Both the position numbers and the translations under genes were made by a program. Positions 8,111-14,552 of a stretch of 22,333 nucleotides of DNA are shown here, in pieces. Source of the DNA: CAZWKX01 sp964614095 (GTDB lineage Bacteria > Actinomycetota > Acidimicrobiia > Spongiisociales > UBA11373); the NCBI GenBank assembly GCA_964614095.1, contig CAZTJO010000031.1:1-22333 (forward strand). Direction: 5' to 3'. The first letter of the stretch is position 1; every line of letters begins with the position of its first letter. Below the pieces are notes generated by a model that worked only from the letters and a program-made list of their open reading frames with translations, was not told the DNA's origin and did no database searches.

Positions 8111-9089
8111 GATCACCTTCACCGACCCCGATGGCGACGGACGCCCCATCGAGCTGGATACTGTTCCCGTTCCCAAAGACCAGCCCGACTACGAACAGCG
8201 GCTGGGCAAGATCCCCGAGCCGGACCCGTACTACGTGGATCTCGGCATGCTCTACCGTCTGGCCCTTATCGAGCAGGTGAGACGCCAGGATCTTGTGCAC
8301 GCACCGCTTCACGTGGCGCTTCGGGGCCATATGGGAACCGGCAAGGATCATGACCTTGAGCAGTTCGCCGCCCGGCTGCGCATGCCCTACTACCGCATCC
8401 CCCTGACCGGCGAGGTGCGCGATATCACCCTCATCGGCTCGGTGAAGCTCTACGGCGACGGCAGAGGTGGAACCGAGAGCCGCTGGGAGGATGGCGACAT
8501 CACCAGGGCGCTGCGGGGACCTGCCCTCATCAACATGTCCGAGCTGAATGCGGCCGGAGCCGAGACGCTTTTTGCTTTGCACGGCCTGCTCGACCGGTAC
8601 CAGGCCCTCGACCTGCCCACCGGCGAGACGGTGCGCCTGCGGCCCGACACTCGCTTGTTCGGCACGCTGAATCCCACCGACCTGCGCGACTACGCCGGCA
8701 CCCAGACCCTGAACAAGGCATTTGCCGACCGCTGGATCATCTGGGAGAAGAGATTCCCCAATACCGAGCAGATCGAAGCCATGCTCGAGCGACGCTATCC
8801 ATCGCTGCGCGCTCCCTACATCACCGCCATCGCTCGTCTCGCCTTCGAGGTGAACGAGTCCTTCACTGCTCCGGATGCCCGCACCCGAGTGAGCACGCCG
8901 ATGAGCCTGCGCACCGTTCTAGACCGGATCCCCACAGGACTGTGGATGTACACCGAGGCCGAAGATCCTCTGCGCCGCTCGTGGGAGGAATTTGTGCTCA
9001 GCCACATAGATCCGTTTGACCACGACCACTACGAGACGGTGTGGAGCGCGGTGGCGCGCCGCGGGCCGGAGGAGAAGCCCTTCAAGTAG
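8103..9089 (+). CDS. CobS-like AAA+ ATPase with altered Walker motifs
   Basis: This 328-residue protein has the layout of the CobS/MoxR branch of AAA+ ATPases. The P-loop region reads GHMGTGKD (Lys81, Asp82), followed by LEQFAARL, very like GTGKSTHIEQVAARL in CobS. The Walker B region reads ALINMSELNAA, keeping Glu147 but with Ser146 where Asp is usual. Sensor-1 RLFGTLNP and the YAGTQTLNKAFADRW segment with its arginine finger are well kept. The Ser/Thr after the P-loop Lys is therefore replaced by Asp, and the Walker B Asp by Ser; both normally hold Mg2+. ATP may bind but be hydrolysed poorly, or the subfamily may use other residues. It starts inside the end of the vWA gene (8-base overlap) and must act with it. 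It ends convergently to the HAD gene. Confidence 0.72.
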   Translation: MPKITFTDPDGDGRPIELDTVPVPKDQPDYEQRLGKIPEPDPYYVDLGMLYRLALIEQVRRQDLVHAPLHVALRGHMGTGKDHDLEQFAARLRMPYYRIPLTGEVRDITLIGSVKLYGDGRGGTESRWEDGDITRALRGPALINMSELNAAGAETLFALHGLLDRYQALDLPTGETVRLRPDTRLFGTLNPTDLRDYAGTQTLNKAFADRWIIWEKRFPNTEQIEAMLERRYPSLRAPYITAIARLAFEVNESFTAPDARTRVSTPMSLRTVLDRIPTGLWMYTEAEDPLRRSWEEFVLSHIDPFDHDHYETVWSAVARRGPEEKPFK

Positions 9090-9130
9090 CTATACGGCCA
9101 CGGGCCATCCGAATACAGCTCGGAATCCCG

Positions 9131-9808
9131 TCACCCCATTCGAGAAGGCTCACCGAACGCCAGCGCCTTCTCGACGGCATCGACGAGCGTGTCCGCCACC
9201 GGCACGCCCTCGCCCTCAAGGGCGGAACGTTCCAGCGACCCGCCGTCGTAGAGAACACAGCCAACGCCACAAGACCGGGCGGCGCCGGCGTCGTCGGTGA
9301 CATCGCCGACCATAACGACGGAGATGCCGGCGACACCCGGGAGAATCTCATCGAGCTGCCGAAGGTGGAGGGCCAGCGGCTCCGCCTTGGTCAACCCGGG
9401 CTCGGTGCGGCGCCCGGCGACGGCCACCATGTATCGATCAAGGCCGAAATGCTGCAGGCTCTCGACCAGCCGATCTTCCCACCACAACGACAGCACAGAT
9501 TGCGTGGCTCCGCGCACCGCGGCCAGCCGCACTGCGGCGGCGGCGTCCTCGGTCAGGCGTGCCCGATTCAGCAGCGTGTGATAGGACCGATGAAAATCGT
9601 CGTCGATGACGGCCATCTCCTCGGCGGCGACGGACCGGCCCAGCATGGCCTCGTAGAAGGGCTCCATGGGCCGCTGATAGAGCGCCCGGTACACCGCGGC
9701 ATCGATGGGGCCGGCGCCAAGCCTGGCCAATGACACGTTCACCGACTCGACAACGATGTCCAGGTCGTCGAAAAGCGTCCCGTTCCAGTCCCAGATCAGG
9801 TGGGTCAT
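9131..9808 (-). CDS. HAD-superfamily phosphatase-like protein
   Basis: This 225-residue protein has the layout of phosphoglycolate phosphatase-like HAD hydrolases. Motif I is IWDWNGTLFDD (Asp7 nucleophile; the second catalytic Asp is Asn9). A helical cap follows. Motif II is the Ser in SVLSLWWED, motif III the Lys in LTKAEPL, and motif IV MVGDVTDDAGAARSCGV. The DWN form of motif I occurs in other actinobacterial HAD proteins as I recall, so the protein may still be active, but the substrate is unknown. The ATG at 9808 has GGAGA about 10 bases upstream. A much longer frame upstream overlaps argH and is not credible. It follows argH on the same strand after 79 bases and may be read from the arg transcript. 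Confidence 0.8.
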   Translation of the reverse strand: MTHLIWDWNGTLFDDLDIVVESVNVSLARLGAGPIDAAVYRALYQRPMEPFYEAMLGRSVAAEEMAVIDDDFHRSYHTLLNRARLTEDAAAAVRLAAVRGATQSVLSLWWEDRLVESLQHFGLDRYMVAVAGRRTEPGLTKAEPLALHLRQLDEILPGVAGISVVMVGDVTDDAGAARSCGVGCVLYDGGSLERSALEGEGVPVADTLVDAVEKALAFGEPSRMG

Positions 9809-9887
9809 CGCAGTGCGTCTCCGCGGGCCGCCATGTCGCAGGGAACCGGGAGTTCTCGTCTGTGGGTCATGATGCTCTGCCCAATAC

Positions 9888-11234
9888 TCAGCCGAGGCGG
9901 CGGCGCAGCCGCTCGATCTGCTGGCGCACGCTGTCGAAGCTGCCTCCGCCTGGACTGCTGCGGGCCCGAACCGAATCGACGGCATCCAGCCGGCCCAGAT
10001 CGGACGGCACAAAAGCCGGGTGCGCCTTCTCCAACTCCTCGGGCGTGATGTCGCCGGGCTCCCGCCCCTCGGCGTCCCTGATGAGATGGCCCACGGCCTC
10101 GTGCGCTTCCCGGAAGGAAATGCCCCGCCTGACGAGGACCTCGGCAAGGTCCAGGGCTCCGATCCACCCGCCGATCGGCGGCGAGCGGAATACTGCGCCC
10201 TGCACCAGGGGGGCAACGGCATTCAGCGCTCCTGCAAGCGTGTCGTCGGCATTGAACACGATCTCCTTGTCCTCCTGGAGGTCGCTGTTGTAGGCAAGCG
10301 GCAGACCCTTCTGCAGTGCGAGCACGGCCGCCACCTGCCCGATCAGGCGCGCCGTCCTCCCTCGAACATGCTCGGCCGTGTCCGGGTTCTTCTTCTGCGG
10401 CAACGCAGAAGACCCGGTGCTGTGCCGATCGGCAAACTCCACCCACCCGAACTCCTTGGTGGTCCAGAGCACAAGCTCTTCGGCGAACCTCGACAGATGT
10501 GCCATCGTCTGGGCGCAGCAGAAGGTGTACTCGGCCACGAAGTCGCGGGAGGCGACGGCGTCTAGCGAGTTCTCGAACACCTCCCCAAAGCCAAGCTCCT
10601 CAGCCGGCAATACCGGATCCAGCGGAAGGCTGCTGCCCCCGGCGGCGCCGGCGCCCAGCGGCGAAACGGCTATCCGGTCCAGAGCGCCGGCGAAACGATC
10701 AGCATCTCGCAGCAGCATCCACACGTAGGCGAGCAGGTGGTGAGCCAGCGGAACCGCCTGGGCTCGCTGCATATGGGTATAGGCGGGAACAACAATCTCT
10801 CCCGCCTCCTCAGCCTTTTCCACGAGGACCGCGGCAAGGGCCTCGATCTGACCGATACGGTCGCGCCCCGCTTCCGTCAGATAGACGCGCAGGTCGAGCA
10901 CCACCTGATCGTTGCGGGAGCGTCCGGTATGGAGCTTCCCTGCCACATCTCCGGCAATCTCGAAGAGCCTGCGCTCAACCGCGCTGTGCACATCTTCATC
11001 GGAGACGCGAAAGGCAAACCGGCCTGCAGAGGCCTCATTCAGAATCGTCTCGAGCCCCCCGACGAGCGTTGCCGTCTCACTCTCGGTGAGCAGGCCCACG
11101 GCTCCCAGCATGCGCACGTGGGCAAGCGAACCGCGCACGTCAACAAGAAGAAGCCGCCGGTCCGTCTCCGAGGTGGTGAACTCCCACAGAATGTCGTCCG
11201 GCCGCTCTGAGAACCTGCCACCCCAAAGCGTCAC
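9888..11234 (-). CDS. argH: Argininosuccinate lyase
   Basis: This enzyme catalyses the last step of arginine synthesis, splitting argininosuccinate into arginine and fumarate in the cytoplasm. At 448 residues it is close to the usual 460. It begins TLWGGRFSERPDDILWEFT, contains HTGRSRNDQV and YTHMQRAQ with catalytic-site residues, and has the fumarase/lyase signature GSSALPQKKNPD on the flexible catalytic loop (a Met is more usual in place of that Leu). The GTG at 11234 is chosen because GGGAGG lies about 7 bases upstream and the protein then starts at the conserved LWGGRF. Longer starts would run into the argG end. It follows argG by 58 bases in the argR-G-H operon. Confidence 0.95.
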   Translation of the reverse strand: MTLWGGRFSERPDDILWEFTTSETDRRLLLVDVRGSLAHVRMLGAVGLLTESETATLVGGLETILNEASAGRFAFRVSDEDVHSAVERRLFEIAGDVAGKLHTGRSRNDQVVLDLRVYLTEAGRDRIGQIEALAAVLVEKAEEAGEIVVPAYTHMQRAQAVPLAHHLLAYVWMLLRDADRFAGALDRIAVSPLGAGAAGGSSLPLDPVLPAEELGFGEVFENSLDAVASRDFVAEYTFCCAQTMAHLSRFAEELVLWTTKEFGWVEFADRHSTGSSALPQKKNPDTAEHVRGRTARLIGQVAAVLALQKGLPLAYNSDLQEDKEIVFNADDTLAGALNAVAPLVQGAVFRSPPIGGWIGALDLAEVLVRRGISFREAHEAVGHLIRDAEGREPGDITPEELEKAHPAFVPSDLGRLDAVDSVRARSSPGGGSFDSVRQQIERLRRRLG

Positions 11235-11292
11235 CGGCCGACCTCCCGGAGTCCTCGACCAGCGGTCCGGTGCGGGCCCCCGCAACACCGGG

Positions 11293-12495
11293 TCATTCGC
11301 CCTCTCCCAGCCGTTCCTCGGCGAGCCTGCGCAGGCGCAGAGCATTGAGCCGGATGAAGCCCGTGGCGTCGCTTTGGTCGTACACCGAATCTTCCTCGAA
11401 CGTGACCGTCGCCTGATCGTAGAGCGCATACCGGTCCGACCGGCGTCCTTCCACCGTCACCCCGCCCTTGTAGAGCTTGAGGCGAGCGTCTCCTGAGACC
11501 CTCTCCTGCACCTCGTCCATAAACGCCTGCAGGGCCTCCCGCTCGGGAGCGAACCAGAAGCCGTTGTAGACCATCTCGGCGTAGCGGGGCACCAGCTCGT
11601 CGCGCAGATGGGCCACCTCACGATCGAGGGTGATCGATTCAACCGCCTTGTGGGCGTGATGGAGGATGGTGCCCCCAGGCGTCTCGTACACGCCGCGGCT
11701 CTTCATGCCGACAAAACGGTTCTCGACTATGTCCACCCGGCCCACACCGTGCCGCCCACCCCTCTCGTTAAGGTGGGTGAGCAGGTCCACAGGCTCCATG
11801 GCCACACCATCCACCGCTACCGGCGTTCCCCGCTCGAAGGAAACGTTGATTACCTCAGCTGCATCGGGAGCATCCTCGGGGTCGATGGTCAGACGAAACA
11901 TCCCCGGCGGCGGGCCCGTCCAGGGATCCTCCAGCACACCACCCTCATAGGAGACGTGGAGCAGGTTGGCATCCGTGGAATACGGCTTCTCCGGCGTCAC
12001 CGGGACCGGGATCCCGTGCCGCTCGGCGTAGGCGACAAGATCGGCCCGCCCTTTGAGGTCCCACTCCCGCCACGGCGCGATGACCTTGATTCCGGGCTCG
12101 AGAGCGTAGGCGGCAAGTTCAAAACGCACCTGATCGTTCCCCTTGCCGGTGGCACCGTGGGCGATGGCATCGGCGCCTGCAGCCCGGGCCGCCTCGACGA
12201 GACCCTTGGTGATAACGGGCCGGGCCAGCGAAGTGCCCAGCAGGTAGTACCACTCGTAGACGGCGTTGGCCCGCAGCGCCGGGAACACGTATTCCTCGAC
12301 AAACGGGGCCTTCAGGTCTTCGGCGATCGCCTCTGCGGCACCGGTCTCTACGGCCTTTCGGCGCGCTTCTTCGACCTCCTCACCCTGGCCGACATCGGCG
12401 GTATAGGCCACCACCTCGGCGTTGTACTCCTCCATCAGCCAACGCAGGATGATCGAAGTGTCGAGCCCTCCCGAGTAGGCCAGGACCACTTTCAT
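11293..12495 (-). CDS. argG: Argininosuccinate synthase
   Basis: This enzyme joins citrulline and aspartate with ATP to form argininosuccinate, the substrate of the neighbouring ArgH. At 400 residues it has the standard length. The N-type ATP pyrophosphatase loop is AYSGGLDTS (residues 6-14), followed by YTADVGQGEE. The substrate-binding GATGKGNDQVRFE and the IVENRFVGMKSRGVYETPGG region are intact. The ATG at 12495 overlaps the argR stop in ATGA, so translation is coupled to the repressor gene and transcription should come from the arg promoter upstream of argR. Confidence 0.96.
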   Translation of the reverse strand: MKVVLAYSGGLDTSIILRWLMEEYNAEVVAYTADVGQGEEVEEARRKAVETGAAEAIAEDLKAPFVEEYVFPALRANAVYEWYYLLGTSLARPVITKGLVEAARAAGADAIAHGATGKGNDQVRFELAAYALEPGIKVIAPWREWDLKGRADLVAYAERHGIPVPVTPEKPYSTDANLLHVSYEGGVLEDPWTGPPPGMFRLTIDPEDAPDAAEVINVSFERGTPVAVDGVAMEPVDLLTHLNERGGRHGVGRVDIVENRFVGMKSRGVYETPGGTILHHAHKAVESITLDREVAHLRDELVPRYAEMVYNGFWFAPEREALQAFMDEVQERVSGDARLKLYKGGVTVEGRRSDRYALYDQATVTFEEDSVYDQSDATGFIRLNALRLRRLAEERLGEGE

Positions 12496-12956
12496 GATCC
12501 GGCTCCGATGCGCTCCAATTCCCGCCGCACTTGCTGGGCGCCCACCCGCTCGTGGGTAACGATCAGCAGGGTGTCGTCACCGGCCACAGTTCCCAGGATG
12601 CCGTCGATGCTGCAGCCGTCGATGGCCGCCGCCACCACCTGCGCTGCCCCCGGCGGCGTTTTCACCACCACCAGATTGCCCGTTGAGGTGATGACTTCGG
12701 CATACTCGGCGAGAGTGTGGCCCAGTACTTCGTCCGGTGCCCCACCTGGAGGGCCGGACTCGGCAAGCACGTAGCGAGCGCCGGCGCCATCGGGCACCTT
12801 CATCGCACCCATGACCTTGAGGTCTCTGGAGATCGTCGCCTGGGTCACCTCGAAGCCCGACCCGCTCAGCTGCTCTGCCAGCTCCGTCTGGCTCCCGACA
12901 ACCTGATCCTCGATGATCCTGCGCAATGCTCTGCGACGAGCGGCTGTGTTCGACAT
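12492..12956 (-). CDS. argR: Arginine repressor
   Basis: ArgR is a hexameric arginine-sensing DNA-binding protein that represses arginine synthesis genes. At 154 residues it has normal length. The N-terminal winged helix carries GSQTELAEQL and TQATISRDLKVMG (SRDL is the hallmark). The C-terminal oligomerisation and arginine-binding part ends with GTVAGDDTLLIVTHE, with the GDDT arginine site. The start at 12956 (MSNTAARR) is preferred over 12992, because the longer frame would run through the promoter and operator. From 12956 the mRNA would be leaderless. It is the first gene of argR-argG-argH, an order that would make the repressor control its own operon. Confidence 0.94.
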   Translation of the reverse strand: MSNTAARRRALRRIIEDQVVGSQTELAEQLSGSGFEVTQATISRDLKVMGAMKVPDGAGARYVLAESGPPGGAPDEVLGHTLAEYAEVITSTGNLVVVKTPPGAAQVVAAAIDGCSIDGILGTVAGDDTLLIVTHERVGAQQVRRELERIGAGS

Positions 12957-12963
12957 GCCATTG

Positions 12964-12992
12964 ACTATACGCATACTTGCATGTTCATGCAA
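12964..12992 (-). promoter_or_regulatory. arg operon promoter
   Basis: On the - strand TTGCAT (12992-12987) and TATAGT (12969-12964) are separated by exactly 17 bases. The -10 is 7 bases from the A of the argR ATG at 12956, so transcription should start at or next to the start codon and give a leaderless mRNA. This is the best-formed promoter in the window. Confidence 0.7.
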
Positions 12993-12993
12993 G
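12976..12993. promoter_or_regulatory. ARG box (ArgR operator)
   Basis: CTTGCATGTTCATGCAAG is an 18-bp inverted repeat with perfect 8-bp arms around TT. Its length and TGCAT-type half-sites match ArgR operators. It covers the -35 region of the arg promoter. The adjacent near-palindrome TATACGCATA (12966-12975), overlapping the -10, may be a weaker second site. Confidence 0.75.
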
Positions 12994-13121
12994 ACCCCAG
13001 CTCCGACATGGCGAATCGCTCACAAAAGAGCAAACGGGCGCTCTTGCCCGTATACGCGCCGGCGCGAGCCCATCCGCGACCGATTCTCGGCGGCTCCGCC
13101 ACCGAGTACCCTGTTGGGATC
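12994..13121. other. Intergenic region between argR and the TIGR03084 gene
   Basis: This gap between divergent genes contains a 6-bp stem hairpin (ACGGGC/GCCCGT, 13034-13051) and a perfect 12-bp palindrome CGCGCCGGCGCG (13055-13066). In DNA this GC-rich the palindrome may be chance. No gene is seen. Confidence 0.4.
13107..13112 (+). promoter_or_regulatory. Putative -10 box (TACCCT)
   Basis: TACCCT fits TANNNT and lies 9 bases before the ATG at 13122, with no Shine-Dalgarno sequence in between. It suggests a nearly leaderless transcript. No -35 is recognisable. Confidence 0.35.
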
Positions 13122-13862
13122 ATGCGGGCCATACTCGCCGACCTTGTCGCCGAGCAGCAGACCCTCGACCAGCTGCTGCAGCGTGCGCCCGACCGCGACT
13201 GGAAACGCCGCACCGCCAAGGCCGGGTGGACGGTCCAGGACACCATCAGCCATCTGGCGTGGTCCGAAGACAACGCCCTCACCGCCCTCGAGGGTGACGC
13301 CGATGTCGATCCCCTGCTCAACACGTGCGGAGACGGCGCCTCACGTGACGATCCCGGCGTGGCCGCGGGACGCGGCAAACGCCCCCAAGAGATCATCGAG
13401 TGGTGGCGTCACGCCCGGGCCGCAGTGGTCGATGCGCTCTCTCGTCGCCGGCCCGATGTCCCGGTCGGCTGGCCTACGCCTGAGACCGATAGCGAAGCCT
13501 TCGCCGCCTTCCGACTCATGGAGACCTGGGCTCACGGCCTCGATATCACCGCCGCCTTGTCCCGTGAGGTCGACGACACACCCCGCATCCGCCACGTGGC
13601 CTGGCTGGCTTGGCTGACGCTTCCCCTGGCCTTTGCTCGCGCCGAAAAAGACTATTCGACCCCGGTCCGTGTTGAATTGGTCGGGCCCGGCTACGCCCGC
13701 TGGGTCTACGGGCCCGAATACTCGGATCAGGTCGTACGCGGCACTGCCAGCGATTGGTGCCGGGTGGCCGTGCACCGCCTACGGCCCGAGGACGCTGAGA
13801 CCCTAACCGCCAGCGGCGAGGTCGCCGAGACGGCATTGCAGGTCGCCTGCGCCTTCCCCTAG
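13122..13862 (+). CDS. TIGR03084-family DinB-like metal-binding protein
   Basis: This 246-residue protein matches the pattern of the actinobacterial TIGR03084 family, whose first half resembles the mycothiol-dependent maleylpyruvate isomerase (DinB) four-helix fold. Visible markers are GWTVQDTISHLAWSEDNA (His in the first metal-site helix), RPQEIIEWWRHAR, METWAHGLDI (second metal-site His) and the family-specific C-terminal half with RIRHVAWLAW, VRVELVGPG and WVYGPE. The exact reaction is unknown for the family; a thiol- or metal-dependent role is inferred from the fold. Upstream in-frame ATGs (for example in the arg operator region) are rejected because the homology-like part begins at ILADLVAEQQTLDQLL. 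It is divergent from argR. Confidence 0.82.
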   Translation: MRAILADLVAEQQTLDQLLQRAPDRDWKRRTAKAGWTVQDTISHLAWSEDNALTALEGDADVDPLLNTCGDGASRDDPGVAAGRGKRPQEIIEWWRHARAAVVDALSRRRPDVPVGWPTPETDSEAFAAFRLMETWAHGLDITAALSREVDDTPRIRHVAWLAWLTLPLAFARAEKDYSTPVRVELVGPGYARWVYGPEYSDQVVRGTASDWCRVAVHRLRPEDAETLTASGEVAETALQVACAFP

Positions 13863-13885
13863 CCGTCTTCAGGGACTCGAAGGAA

Positions 13886-14512
13886 TCAATCGGATCCGTG
13901 CTTGCGCACGTCGAAGCCGGCCTTCAGCAGCAGATTCAGCAGCGCTGGCGCCGGATCGCGGAATTGCGCCGGCCGGAAAGCGTCCTCGAGCCCTGAGAAG
14001 AAGCCCAGCAGAGTGTTGACGACGTGGGTGATCGAGATCGTGTGCAGATCGTTCTCGGCGCTGCGACCAAAAGCCACCAGCCGGCTGCGGATGCGCCCGC
14101 CGCCCCGTGCCTCACTCACGTGCAAACCCGTGTCACCCAGACCAGACACAACACCCTCAAGCGGCTCGTTGTAGAGCCACTCCACGCGGCGCAGCATCGG
14201 GCGGAGCACCTCGTGGTGGCGAATGCTCGGATTGAATTCCGCTTCGCCCTGTTTCACCTCGCCGATGATGACGTCGACCAGATCCTCTTCGAGCTGCAGC
14301 ACCGGATCCTCGAGAAGCAGGAGATGGCATTCCTCGCTCCCGTGGGGATCCCCGGCGTAAACGTCGCCGGGCAGGCGCAGCGCCATGATGTCGATATCAG
14401 TTGCCGTCTCGAAATCGCCGGCTCGGCTGCGCCGCTGCACCTCAAACTCGCTCACCGTCATGTATCCACTCAAGCGCAGGTAGCTCTCGACGAGATTGAC
14501 CGCAATGTCCAT
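13886..14512 (-). CDS. PD-(D/E)xK nuclease-like protein of unknown function
   Basis: I do not recognise a named function. The 208-residue protein starts VNLVESYLRLSGYMTVSEFE, then has TDIDIMAL (Asp39, Asp41) and, about 40 residues later, VDVIIGEVKQG (Glu85-x-Lys87). This Glu9...Asp41...ExK arrangement is that of restriction-endonuclease-fold proteins. The second half (HHEVLRPMLRRVEWLY and later HTISITHVVNTLLGFF) is helical and soluble. No signal peptide is seen. The ATG at 14512 is chosen over a TTG at 14542 because it starts just before the conserved-looking helix. It lies 40 bases after the aldehyde dehydrogenase-like gene on the same strand and may be cotranscribed. No methylase or toxin partner is nearby, so a housekeeping or repair role is as likely as defence. 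Confidence 0.65.
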   Translation of the reverse strand: MDIAVNLVESYLRLSGYMTVSEFEVQRRSRAGDFETATDIDIMALRLPGDVYAGDPHGSEECHLLLLEDPVLQLEEDLVDVIIGEVKQGEAEFNPSIRHHEVLRPMLRRVEWLYNEPLEGVVSGLGDTGLHVSEARGGGRIRSRLVAFGRSAENDLHTISITHVVNTLLGFFSGLEDAFRPAQFRDPAPALLNLLLKAGFDVRKHGSD

Positions 14513-14552
14513 GGCACTGATTCTCGCAGCGACGCGGCCCAACTCGCCGTCT

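Noticed and set aside
7058..8176. Long antisense frame across the vWA gene
   Set aside because: It has no recognisable motifs and mirrors the codon pattern of the real gene.
6008..9089. Calling the vWA/AAA pair a cobalt chelatase (cobT/cobS)
   Set aside because: No CobN or cobalamin genes are near and the ATPase motifs are altered; only likeness to the family is supported.
9809..10222. N-terminal extension of the HAD gene
   Set aside because: It runs through argH in another frame; the HAD protein starts properly at 9808 with its own ribosome-binding site.
11608..12774. Long + strand frame opposite argG
   Set aside because: It lies antisense to intact argG and argR and carries no family features.
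12957..12992. Longer argR start at 12992
   Set aside because: The extra codons coincide with the ARG box and the -10 element; a start inside its own operator is unlikely.
13055..13066. Perfect palindrome CGCGCCGGCGCG as a regulator site
   Set aside because: It consists only of G and C in GC-rich DNA, so chance is a fair explanation; it is listed only as intergenic content.
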